From the NCBI GenBank assembly GCA_943789355.1, contig CALSTU010000004.1:372001-436000 (forward strand): a stretch of 64,000 nucleotides of DNA, given 5' to 3'. Under the pieces are notes generated by a model. It was given only the letters and a program-made list of their open reading frames with translations, did no database searches and had not been told where the DNA came from. A program made the translations under genes and the position numbers. The DNA is from UBA7430 sp002478765. Its GTDB lineage: Bacteria; Bacteroidota; Bacteroidia; Flavobacteriales; UBA7430. Below, piece by piece: positions 1 to 7,656 of this stretch; the first letter of the stretch is position 1, and every line of letters begins with the position of its first letter.

Positions 1-533
1 GCCAGGGCAGACAGATTGCAGCTTTTTTTTCCTTTGTACGTGGCGCCAAAGCTTTGCGCGGCATCTTCAATGACGGTAAGGCCGTGTTTTTCGGCTAGGG
101 TATTGATGGCGTCCATGTCGGAAACTTGTCCAAACAGGGATACCGGAATGAGGGCTTTTGTTTTGCTGCTTATTTTCGATTCGATAAGATTCGCATCGAT
201 GTTGTAGCTTGCCGCATCGATGTCTACAAAAACGGGTTTTGCTCCCAAGAGGGCAATGGTTTCTGCGGTGGAAATAAAGCTGAAGGGCGTGGTGATGACT
301 TCATCGCCTGGACCGACCTCCAGAGCCATTAAGGACAGCAGGAGGGCATCGGTGCCGGAAGAGCAGCTTAGGGCGTGCTTTGCTCCGGTGAAAGCACTCA
401 ATTCGTTCTCCAGTTCTTGTACTTCCGGACCCATGATGTACCGAGCACTGTGCAGTACTTTTTGCAGGGCGGCGTCAAAATCTTTTTGATGCGCTTGGTA
501 GGCGCGCTGTAAGTTGGCAAAGTTGATTTTCAT
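1..533 (-). CDS. wbpE: DegT/DnrJ/EryC1/StrS sugar aminotransferase (WbpE-like), partial
   Basis: Only the N-terminal 177 residues are in the window; the gene runs off the left edge. It is a PLP-dependent sugar aminotransferase of the DegT family. Visible family features are the start MKINFANLQRAYQAH, the phosphate-binding CSSGTDAL segment, PGDEVITTPFSF, and EDAAQSFGA, whose Asp contacts the PLP ring nitrogen. The PLP lysine lies beyond the edge. The ATG overlaps the stop of the N-acetyltransferase gene (ATGA), so the two are translationally coupled. With that neighbour the likely reaction is amination of UDP-2-acetamido-3-keto-glucuronate at C3, as by WbpE/WlbC. The exact substrate is inferred from context. 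Confidence 0.85.
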   Translation of the reverse strand, partial: MKINFANLQRAYQAHQKDFDAALQKVLHSARYIMGPEVQELENELSAFTGAKHALSCSSGTDALLLSLMALEVGPGDEVITTPFSFISTAETIALLGAKPVFVDIDAASYNIDANLIESKISSKTKALIPVSLFGQVSDMDAINTLAEKHGLTVIEDAAQSFGATYKGKKSCNLSAL

Positions 534-1111
534 CCCTTGATCCTCCGTACTTCGTTATCTTTCAGTTGGTATTCTTGTCCGCTTTCTGGACATAGGGCGG
601 TGCCGTTGGTTTGGAATTCCAAACGATGGCCGTATTCTCCAACCCAGCCGATCTGTCGGGCAGGATTTCCAACCACCAGGGCATGGGGCAAAACGTTTTT
701 GGTTACGACGGCCCCCGCACCTATGAGTGCAAATTGACCGATCTTGTTGCCACAGATCACGGTGGCATTGGCGCCAATACTCGCGCCTTTTTCGATGAGG
801 GTTTTTAGGTACTGATCTTTTCTGATGACGGCCGATCGGGGGTTGCTGATGTTTGTAAAGACCACAGAAGGACCGATAAAAACATCATCTTCACAAACCA
901 CACCGGTGTAGAGGCTGACGTTGTTTTGAACCTTTACGTTTCTGCCCAAGACAACGTCGGGGGACACGACTACATTTTGCCCGATGTTGCAGTGCTCCCC
1001 CATCGTGCTGTTGGGCATGACGTGGCTGAAATGCCATATTTTAGTTCCCTTACCAATTTCGCAGGGACTGTCGACGACAGCGGTTTCGTGTGCAAAAAAT
1101 TCTTTTTCCAT
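530..1111 (-). CDS. wbpD: UDP-2-acetamido-3-amino-2,3-dideoxy-glucuronate N-acetyltransferase (WbpD/WlbB-like)
   Basis: 193 residues, a left-handed beta-helix (hexapeptide repeat) acyltransferase. Imperfect hexapeptide turns run from about residue 12 to 150 (for example IGKGTKIWHFSHV, IGQNVVVSPDV, IGAGAVVTKNV). The segment FTNISNPRSAVIRKDQYLKT and the conserved KGASIGANATVICG are typical of WbpD/WlbB, which acetylate the 3-amino group of UDP-GlcNAc(3N)A using acetyl-CoA in the cytoplasm. It lies 7 bp after the UDP-sugar dehydrogenase gene and overlaps the aminotransferase gene by 4 bp. This is the order expected for a diacetamido-uronic acid pathway used in O-antigen or capsule synthesis. Confidence 0.88.
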   Translation of the reverse strand: MEKEFFAHETAVVDSPCEIGKGTKIWHFSHVMPNSTMGEHCNIGQNVVVSPDVVLGRNVKVQNNVSLYTGVVCEDDVFIGPSVVFTNISNPRSAVIRKDQYLKTLIEKGASIGANATVICGNKIGQFALIGAGAVVTKNVLPHALVVGNPARQIGWVGEYGHRLEFQTNGTALCPESGQEYQLKDNEVRRIKG

Positions 1112-1118
1112 GAGGCTC

Positions 1119-2405
1119 TTACAGTCTACCTTTCACCAAGCTTCGATCGATGATCGCTTTGGTGTCATAAATTACAACTTTTTCGGAAGACAGGTCTTTA
1201 AAATCGAGGCTCTTAAATTCACGGTGCCCTACGGCCAATATAATTCCGTTGTATTTTTCATTTTCGATGCTTTCTTTCAAGTCAATGTCAAAGTCTTTTT
1301 TCACCTGTTCTTTATTCGCCCAGGGGTCGTAAACATCCACCTCAGCGTCGTAGCTTTTCAGCTCTCGATAGATGTCGATTACTTTGGTGTTTCGGGTGTC
1401 CGGACAATTTTCTTTGAAGGTGATCCCGAGTATAAGAATCTTTGATTGGTTGATTTTCAGCCCTTCTTTAAGCATCAATTTGATGAGTTTGGCCCCCACA
1501 AAAACGCCCATTTGGTCGTTTACATTTCTTCCCGAAGAAACCACCGCAGGATGGTAGCCTAGGGTTTCTGCTTTGTATTTCAGATAATAGGGGTCTACGC
1601 CAATGCAGTGCCCGCCCACCAAACCGGGTTTAAAGGGCAGGAAGTTCCACTTGGTTGAAGCAGCTTCGATCACATCGTGTGTGTCGATGTCCATACGGTC
1701 AAACATCAGGGCCAGCTCATTCACAAAGGAAATGTTGATGTCTCGTTGCGCATTTTCGATGGCTTTGGAGGCTTCGGCGACCTTGATACTCGGCGCCATA
1801 TGCGTTCCTGCCGTGATGATGGATTTGTAGAGCCGGTCTACTTGCTCAGCGGCTTTTGGGGTAGAACCTGAGGTCACCTTTTTAATTTTGGTCAGGGTGT
1901 TTACAGAGTCCCCCGGATTGATGCGTTCGGGAGAATACCCGCAGAAAAAATCTTGGTTGTATTGCAGTCCGGACTTTTCCAGTATCGGAACACATTCTTC
2001 TTCGGTACAACCCGGATATACGGTTGATTCGTACACGACGAGGTCGCCTTTCTTAAGAACCTTAGCAATCATTTCGGTGGCCGATCGCAGCGGATTCAGA
2101 TTTGGTTTTTTATTCGCATCAATCGGCGTCGGAACCGTTACGATGTATAGGTTTGCTGAGGCGATTTCCTCAAAATCAGACGTTAGGAATAAGTGCGCCT
2201 TATCGGCTGCATTTTCTTTTTTAGAAAGGGCCGTTTCAAGGGCAGCGGCAGGGACTTGTAGGGTGTTGTCGGCGAAATTTTTCAAATCCTGGACGCGTTC
2301 TGTCAGGATGTCAAATCCGACAACAGCATATTTTTTAGCGAACTCAACCGCCAAAGGGAGTCCGACATAACCGAGGCCGATAATTGCTATTTTTTGCTGT
2401 TCCAT
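1119..2405 (-). CDS. UDP-N-acetylhexosamine 6-dehydrogenase (WbpA/WbpO/TviB type)
   Basis: 428 residues, the usual length of UDP-glucose/UDP-HexNAc dehydrogenases. The NAD-binding motif GLGYVG is at residues 10-15, the central STVYPG segment near 127-132, and the catalytic cysteine C267 in GLVGGHCIGVDPYY. It oxidises the C6 hydroxyl of a UDP-HexNAc to a carboxylate, giving UDP-HexNAcA. N-terminal spacing resembles WbpO/TviB, but the following WbpD- and WbpE-like genes favour UDP-GlcNAc as substrate. The 3-dehydrogenase step (WbpB type) is not in the window and may lie to the left. The gap of 148 bp from cysQ holds no clear terminator, so readthrough from the sulfate operon is possible. Confidence 0.9.
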   Translation of the reverse strand: MEQQKIAIIGLGYVGLPLAVEFAKKYAVVGFDILTERVQDLKNFADNTLQVPAAALETALSKKENAADKAHLFLTSDFEEIASANLYIVTVPTPIDANKKPNLNPLRSATEMIAKVLKKGDLVVYESTVYPGCTEEECVPILEKSGLQYNQDFFCGYSPERINPGDSVNTLTKIKKVTSGSTPKAAEQVDRLYKSIITAGTHMAPSIKVAEASKAIENAQRDINISFVNELALMFDRMDIDTHDVIEAASTKWNFLPFKPGLVGGHCIGVDPYYLKYKAETLGYHPAVVSSGRNVNDQMGVFVGAKLIKLMLKEGLKINQSKILILGITFKENCPDTRNTKVIDIYRELKSYDAEVDVYDPWANKEQVKKDFDIDLKESIENEKYNGIILAVGHREFKSLDFKDLSSEKVVIYDTKAIIDRSLVKGRL

Positions 2406-2553
2406 TAGATCCTGTGCCTTTTAACGAAATTTCAACCTTTTTATTGTCATTAAATCCGGTAAAAAAAGGCTTCGTAAAGGTGCATCGAATATACGCAAAA
2501 AGCACATCAATGAAACGGTTTTATGATCAGGTATTCGGAGTGTTTTATAGAAC

Positions 2554-3345
2554 TCAGCTTACAACAAACCAGCGGTTGGTCAATTGCGGTCGATTGTATT
2601 TCATGGGCGCGTTTGTTTCCCAGTCGATGAGCTGAAAGCCTGCAGCTTCGCACACGGCCTGGCCTGCTGCGGTGTCCCATTCCATGGTGGGCGCAAAGCG
2701 CGGGTAACAGTCTGCTTTCCCTTCAGCCATCATGCACAACTTTAAGGAGCTGCCTTTTGAAATCAGAGTTACTTCACCGTGTTCCTTTTTCATCTTCTCG
2801 ATGTAGTCCTTGGTTTCTTCCGATAGGTGAGAGCGACTGGCTACAATGGTGAAGGGACGTTTTTCTTGCGGCAGCGGCAAGGCTAAAGCTTTTGACAAGA
2901 GGTCGTCTACGCTGTAATTTTTCAAGTCTACTTTTACTTTGAAGGAGCCGACCCCTTGTTCAGAAAAATACAAGTCGCCCAAAACGGGGGCAAACACGAC
3001 GCCAACACTTGGTTTTTGATTTTGAACCAAGGCGATGTTTACGGTAAACTCTCCGTTTCGTTTGATGAATTCCTTGGTGCCGTCTATCGGATCAAGAATC
3101 CACAATGCCTCCCATTTTTTTCGCGTTTCATACGGAATGCTTTGCCCTTCTTCCGAAAGGATGGGGATGTTGCTGGGTTCTAAATGAGAACAAATGATGT
3201 GGTGGGAAGCCTTGTCAGCTTTGGTTAGCGGAGAGTCGTCTTTTTTGGTCTCCACCTCAAAGTCACCGGAATGGTAAATTTCGAGGACCTCAATACCTGC
3301 TTTTAAGGCAGCTTCAATCGCAATTTTTGTGTTTACAGAAATCAA
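2554..3345 (-). CDS. cysQ: 3'(2'),5'-bisphosphate nucleotidase CysQ
   Basis: 263 residues of the inositol-monophosphatase superfamily. Metal ligands are visible: Glu65-Glu66 (LSEEG), the DPIDGT motif at 85-90 and WDTAAGQAV with Asp224. CysQ hydrolyses PAP, the by-product of PAPS-dependent sulfate transfer, to AMP, and so relieves inhibition of sulfotransferases. The start is a TTG whose last base overlaps the cysN stop (TTGA), which indicates translational coupling. It is the last gene of the sulfate activation operon. Confidence 0.92.
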   Translation of the reverse strand: MISVNTKIAIEAALKAGIEVLEIYHSGDFEVETKKDDSPLTKADKASHHIICSHLEPSNIPILSEEGQSIPYETRKKWEALWILDPIDGTKEFIKRNGEFTVNIALVQNQKPSVGVVFAPVLGDLYFSEQGVGSFKVKVDLKNYSVDDLLSKALALPLPQEKRPFTIVASRSHLSEETKDYIEKMKKEHGEVTLISKGSSLKLCMMAEGKADCYPRFAPTMEWDTAAGQAVCEAAGFQLIDWETNAPMKYNRPQLTNRWFVVS

Positions 3346-4616
3346 GCGGTTACATTGTGTTTAACAATCATACCCGCACCAATCGTTTCGTTGGTTTGTT
3401 CGTCGATTAAGATCACACTACCTGTGTAGCGGTTGCGCTCGTAGGCATCCACAAACAAAGGCTTGGACGCACGGATTGAGATGCGTGCAATGTCGTTCAT
3501 TTCTATCTGATCGATGCCTTCAATTCGGTGAAGCGTGTTGATGTCAACTTTATATTTGATTTCCTTCACCATAGAAATGCATTCGTTCGTGGTGTGTTTC
3601 ACGAATACTTTGGTTCGGCTTTGTAGCGGCTTTTCACTCATCCAGGTTACCAGGATGTCAATGTCTTGGGTAACTTCAGGGCTGTTGTTTTCACGAACAA
3701 TCATGTCGCCACGACTGATGTCAATTTCGTCGTTCAAACGCATGGTTACGGACATTGGAGAGAAGGCTTCTTCAATTTCTTCTCCGTTCAGTTCAACCGA
3801 CTTGATGGTTGATGTAAAGCCTGAAGGTAAGACTTTGATTTTATCGCCTGCCTTGAATACCCCACCGTCAATACGACCTGCATAACCTCTGTAATCTTGA
3901 AATTCGAGGGTGTGTGGGCGAATGACGGACTGGATTGGAAAACGACAGTCTACATGGTTGTAATCACTGGCAATATGTACGTGTTCGAGTTGGTACATCA
4001 GGGTACTTCCTTCGTACCAAGACATGTTTTCAGAACGATTTACCACATTGTCTCCTGCCAGCGCAGAAATAGGGATGAACTGAACGTCTTTGATGTTGAG
4101 CTTGGAAGAGAACTCTTTGAATTCTCTAACGATTTTATCATACACATCTTGCTTGTAGTCCACCAAATCCATTTTGTTTACACAAACAATGGCGTGAGGA
4201 ATTTGAAGCAGCGATGCGATGAAAGCATGTCGGTGCGTTTGTTCTAAGATTCCTTTTCGGGCATCAATTAAGATGATGGCCAAATTGGCGGTAGAAGCAC
4301 CCGTCACCATGTTTCGGGTGTACTGAATGTGCCCTGGCGTATCTGCAATGATGAATTTACGTTTCGGCGTGGCAAAGTAACGGTAGGCCACATCGATGGT
4401 AATTCCTTGTTCGCGTTCCGACTTTAGTCCGTCGGTAAGTAAAGACAGGTCGACGTAGTCAAACCCTTTAATTTGGCTTGATTTCTCAACGGCGTCAAGC
4501 TGATCTTGAAAGATTGATTTACTGTCGTATAACAATCGTCCTATGAGTGTACTTTTTCCGTCATCAACACTTCCAGCAGTGGTAAATCGGAGTAGTTGTG
4601 TGTTTTGAACTTCCAT
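3342..4616 (-). CDS. cysN: Sulfate adenylyltransferase subunit 1 (GTPase) CysN
   Basis: 424 residues. G1 motif GSVDDGKST at 15-23, G3 DTPGH at 92-96 and G4 NKMD at 147-150, followed by EF-Tu-like beta-barrel domains. It is the GTP-hydrolysing subunit of ATP sulfurylase; with CysD it makes adenosine 5'-phosphosulfate (APS) from ATP and sulfate. It stops before any APS kinase domain, so it is a plain CysN and not a CysNC fusion; the kinase is the separate cysC gene in the same operon. cysD ends 30 bp upstream and cysQ overlaps by 4 bp. Confidence 0.95.
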   Translation of the reverse strand: MEVQNTQLLRFTTAGSVDDGKSTLIGRLLYDSKSIFQDQLDAVEKSSQIKGFDYVDLSLLTDGLKSEREQGITIDVAYRYFATPKRKFIIADTPGHIQYTRNMVTGASTANLAIILIDARKGILEQTHRHAFIASLLQIPHAIVCVNKMDLVDYKQDVYDKIVREFKEFSSKLNIKDVQFIPISALAGDNVVNRSENMSWYEGSTLMYQLEHVHIASDYNHVDCRFPIQSVIRPHTLEFQDYRGYAGRIDGGVFKAGDKIKVLPSGFTSTIKSVELNGEEIEEAFSPMSVTMRLNDEIDISRGDMIVRENNSPEVTQDIDILVTWMSEKPLQSRTKVFVKHTTNECISMVKEIKYKVDINTLHRIEGIDQIEMNDIARISIRASKPLFVDAYERNRYTGSVILIDEQTNETIGAGMIVKHNVTA

Positions 4617-4646
4617 GGTCTTGTGTTTTGTCGTCGTTGTGTAATT

Positions 4647-5552
4647 CTAGAAATAACCGGCTTTTTTCCGATCTTCCATTGCGGTTTCCCCTCGTTTGTC
4701 ATCGGCACGAGTTCCTCGTTCCGTAGTACGAGTCGTCGCAATTTCTTCGATGATCTTTTCCAGCGTGTCTGCTTCTGAGTAGACGGCACCTGTAATAGGC
4801 ATGTCCCCACAAGTACGATATCTCACGACTTTTTCTACGACTTTTTCATTTTCTTTTAAGGTGATGAACTTAGACTTGGCTAAGATGACACCGTCTCGAA
4901 TCACACATTCTCTTTTGTGAGAGAAGTAAAGTGATGGGAGTTTTATATTTTCCAATTTGATGTATTCCCAAACGTCCATCTCGGTCCAGTTGGAAATAGG
5001 GAACACTCTAAAGTGTTCGCCATTGTGTTTTTTGCTGTTGAATAAATTCCACAGTTCAGGTCGTTGGCTTTTAGGGTCCCATTGCCCAAATTCATCCCGG
5101 TGAGAGAAGAACCGTTCTTTGGCTCTTGCTTTTTCTTCATCCCTACGGGCACCACCCATGGCAGCGTCAATTTTGTGTTCTTCTAAGGTGTCCAAAAGGG
5201 AAACAATTTGCAGAGAATTACGAGAAGCATTCACGCCCGTCTCTTCTTTTGCCCGACCTTTATCAATGGCTTCCTGAACGGACCCTACAATTAAGTTTAC
5301 ACCCAATTCTTTGACCAGGTTGTCTCTAAACTCAATCGTTTCTGGGAAGTTGTGTCCGGTATCGATGTGAACGAGTGGGAAAGGAATACGAGCTGGGTAA
5401 AAAGCTTTTTTAGCCAGATGCGTCATCAATATAGAGTCTTTTCCTCCTGAAAATAAAAGAACGGGAGTTTCAAACTGGGCGGCCACCTCTCTCATAACAA
5501 AGATCGCTTCAGACTCAAGCTCTCTTAAGTGGTTGATCATGTAATTACTCAT
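4647..5552 (-). CDS. cysD: Sulfate adenylyltransferase subunit 2 CysD
   Basis: 301 residues. The PP-loop motif SGGKDS at 35-40, HIDTGHNFPET near 62-72, and GGARRDEEKARAKER identify the adenylyl-transferring subunit of ATP sulfurylase. The C-terminal RTCGDMPITGAV and the final GYF are typical of CysD; a PAPS reductase (CysH) would have different C-terminal cysteines. It forms APS together with CysN. The ATG lies inside the 3' end of cysC (8 bp overlap). Confidence 0.95.
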   Translation of the reverse strand: MSNYMINHLRELESEAIFVMREVAAQFETPVLLFSGGKDSILMTHLAKKAFYPARIPFPLVHIDTGHNFPETIEFRDNLVKELGVNLIVGSVQEAIDKGRAKEETGVNASRNSLQIVSLLDTLEEHKIDAAMGGARRDEEKARAKERFFSHRDEFGQWDPKSQRPELWNLFNSKKHNGEHFRVFPISNWTEMDVWEYIKLENIKLPSLYFSHKRECVIRDGVILAKSKFITLKENEKVVEKVVRYRTCGDMPITGAVYSEADTLEKIIEEIATTRTTERGTRADDKRGETAMEDRKKAGYF

Positions 5553-6144
5553 GGTGGTTTAATTTTGGATATATGGTGTTGATAATATGTTCTGTGGCTT
5601 CTTCCACATTTAATTCTTCTGTTTTCACTTCAATTTCCGGGTTTGTTGGAGCTTCATAGGGCGAGGAGATTCCCGTCATGTTTTTAATTTCACCGGCTCG
5701 CGCTTTTTTATAAAGACCTTTAACGTCTCTACGTTCACACTCTTCTACCGAAGTGTTGACGTAAATTTCGACCATATTTTCCGAACCCACAACAGTTCGT
5801 ATGTTTTCGCGGTCTTTTCGGTAGGGTGACACAAAGGCCGCCAATACAACCAAACCGGCATCGATCATGAGGTTTGCAGCTTCGGCAATGCGACGAATGT
5901 TTTCGGTGCGGTCTTCCGGACGGAACGAAAGGTCGTTGTTTAAACCTTTGCGAACATTGTCTCCATCCAGTGTGTAGGTGTGAACTCCTTTTTCATGAAG
6001 GACTTGTTCAACCCGGTTGGCAATGGTTGATTTCCCTGAGCCTGATAGACCCGTGAACCAAAGGAGTTTAGCGCCGTGTTTTTTGAGCTTACCTCTTAGG
6101 TTTTGATCTACCGTATAGTCGTGCTTAACGATGTTTTTTTCCAT
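5545..6144 (-). CDS. cysC: Adenylyl-sulfate kinase CysC
   Basis: 199 residues. Walker A GLSGSGKST at 32-40, DGDNVR at 60-65, and the conserved FVSPYRKDR near 104-112. It phosphorylates APS at the 3' position to give PAPS, the universal sulfate donor. It overlaps the DUF2061 gene by 20 bp upstream and cysD by 8 bp downstream. No PAPS or APS reductase is seen in the window, so the PAPS may go to sulfotransferases, although cysH could lie elsewhere. Confidence 0.95.
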   Translation of the reverse strand: MEKNIVKHDYTVDQNLRGKLKKHGAKLLWFTGLSGSGKSTIANRVEQVLHEKGVHTYTLDGDNVRKGLNNDLSFRPEDRTENIRRIAEAANLMIDAGLVVLAAFVSPYRKDRENIRTVVGSENMVEIYVNTSVEECERRDVKGLYKKARAGEIKNMTGISSPYEAPTNPEIEVKTEELNVEEATEHIINTIYPKLNHHE

Positions 6145-6607
6145 AGATCATTTTTTTAAGTCGTATTCTCAGCCCACCCAGTGGAAGTGAAAGCCACAAG
6201 CGCTCATGGAAATAGTACAAGAGTGTTTTTGTAAAAATTTCAATTCCTGCGATGTAATAAGCGGTGTTGTCCGAAGTATCTAAAACAGCACCAGCCACCA
6301 GGAAGGTCATTACGGTTGCAACAGCTCTCCAAGAAATGGTTTTGTATAAGGTTCTATTTTTACCAAAGCGTTTGTTAAACTGAATCTTTACCCAGACTCT
6401 TTCGTGGATGAAATAGACCACAAACTTAAGGATAAACTCAATGAGCCCGATAGCTAAAGCATCTTCGATACCACATTGCCCAGACAAACAGGTGATGAGC
6501 AACACGATCAAAACCGTATCTGTAATGGCAATCACCCTCCAAGAGAAACTCTTCACGAGACTTCTTAGTTGCGATTCGTCCTTATAAATAGGTTGTTGGT
6601 CTTTCAT
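6125..6607 (-). CDS. Membrane protein with two DUF2061 units
   Basis: 160 residues, first gene of the sulfate activation operon. It consists of two similar halves of about 60 residues; each has an SWR motif (SFSWRVIAITDT, TISWRAVATVMT), a hydrophobic hairpin, and a closing FxHERxW motif (FIHERVW, FHERLW). This is the DUF2061 repeat. Family members are small membrane proteins of unknown function. The 20-bp overlap with cysC suggests a role in sulfate handling, possibly uptake or membrane association of the pathway; that is inference from position only. Confidence 0.82.
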   Translation of the reverse strand: MKDQQPIYKDESQLRSLVKSFSWRVIAITDTVLIVLLITCLSGQCGIEDALAIGLIEFILKFVVYFIHERVWVKIQFNKRFGKNRTLYKTISWRAVATVMTFLVAGAVLDTSDNTAYYIAGIEIFTKTLLYYFHERLWLSLPLGGLRIRLKKMIYGKKHR

Positions 6608-6985
6608 TTTTTATTTCTAATCCAGTTTTTTCATCCTAAAATCGGGCTTTAGGTCGGCTCAATTTGCACAGTATTTTACCTGATGCTATTTGTGAAAATT
6701 TGTCCATTAGCAGGAGGTTAGAAGCTTTTCGACACGTTTAACGGTGTTGAAAATTGCTCAATTTTTGAGCCTGCTAATTTAGTGGATATTTGAGAAATAA
6801 CAAGGTATAGGATTGAATTTAAGTAAGATTCATTTTCTCTGCCCGCATCGATTTGTTTTTGTTGTGTTTCAGTCAATACAATTCAGGAGATTTTTGTTTG
6901 GAAGGATTCACCGATAGTGCAGCCTTTTATTTTGGCCTTTTTCTGTATATTTGTAACATCATTATAAACAAAAAAAAATAAAAAA
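6608..6985. other. Intergenic region between divergent sulfate operon and sod
   Basis: 378 bp without a gene. It must hold the promoter of the minus-strand DUF2061-cys operon; the best candidate -7 box is TACCTTG, complement of 6801-6807, one base short of consensus. The sod promoter box lies at 6946-6953. A short hairpin GCTCAA-TTT-TTGAGC is at 6756-6770 with no T-tract, of unknown meaning. I see no RNA gene. Confidence 0.5.
6946..6953 (+). promoter_or_regulatory. -7 box of sod promoter
   Basis: TATATTTG matches the Bacteroidota -7 consensus TAnnTTTG and lies 32 bp before the sod ATG. No well-spaced -33 TTG was found. Confidence 0.6.
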
Positions 6986-7588
6986 ATGGCATTCAAACTA
7001 CCAGACCTTCCATACGCTCATGATGCGCTTGAGCCACATATCGATGCAAGAACCATGGAAATTCACCACGGAAAACACCATGCGGGATATACCAGCAAGT
7101 TAAATGCTGCTATTGAGGGAACCGATTTAGAAGGAAAATCCATTGAAGAGATTTTGACCTCAGGAACACTTTCTGCGGGGGTTCGCAACAACGGTGGAGG
7201 TTTTTACAATCACAGCATTTTTTGGAATGTAATGTCACCAAACGGTGGAGGAGCTCCTTCAGGAGACTTAGCCGCAGCGATTGATCGTGACTTTGGTTCT
7301 TTGGAAGGGTTTAAAGAAGCCTTTTCGAATGCAGCAGCAACACAATTTGGTTCTGGATGGGCATGGTTGTGTGCAAAAGAGGGTAAGCTGGAAGTTTGTT
7401 CTACACCAAACCAAGACAACCCCATCATGAACGGCGTTGGCTGTGGCGGTACACCGATCTTGGGTATTGACGTGTGGGAGCATGCTTACTACCTAAATTA
7501 CCAAAACAGAAGACCGGATTACATCAATGCATTTTTCAATGTGGTTGATTGGGCAAAAGTTGCAGAAAACCTTTCAGCAGCAAAGTAG
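6986..7588 (+). CDS. Fe/Mn superoxide dismutase
   Basis: 200 residues. Metal ligands His27 (MEIHHGKHH), His76 (GGFYNHSIFW), Asp162 and His166 (GIDVWEHAYYL) are all present. It converts superoxide to oxygen and hydrogen peroxide in the cytoplasm; no signal peptide is visible. The MSPNGGG segment resembles manganese-type enzymes, but metal preference cannot be settled from sequence. It is a single-gene unit with its own TAnnTTTG box and a strong terminator. Confidence 0.96.
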   Translation: MAFKLPDLPYAHDALEPHIDARTMEIHHGKHHAGYTSKLNAAIEGTDLEGKSIEEILTSGTLSAGVRNNGGGFYNHSIFWNVMSPNGGGAPSGDLAAAIDRDFGSLEGFKEAFSNAAATQFGSGWAWLCAKEGKLEVCSTPNQDNPIMNGVGCGGTPILGIDVWEHAYYLNYQNRRPDYINAFFNVVDWAKVAENLSAAK

Positions 7589-7604
7589 TTTGTGATTAGA
7601 CATA

Positions 7605-7640
7605 CAAAAAAAGGCCACCTATTCGGGTGGCCTTTTTTAT
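7605..7640. terminator. Bidirectional terminator between sod and aspS
   Basis: A perfect 9-bp stem AAGGCCACC (7611-7619) / GGTGGCCTT (7626-7634) with a 6-nt loop, flanked by A-rich and T-rich tracts, so it can end transcription from both convergent genes. Confidence 0.9.
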
Positions 7641-7656
7641 TTTAAGAATGTAAATT

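Noticed and set aside
6756..6770. Hairpin in the sod/cys intergenic region
   Set aside because: A 6-bp stem without T-tract is too weak for a terminator; kept only as a remark.
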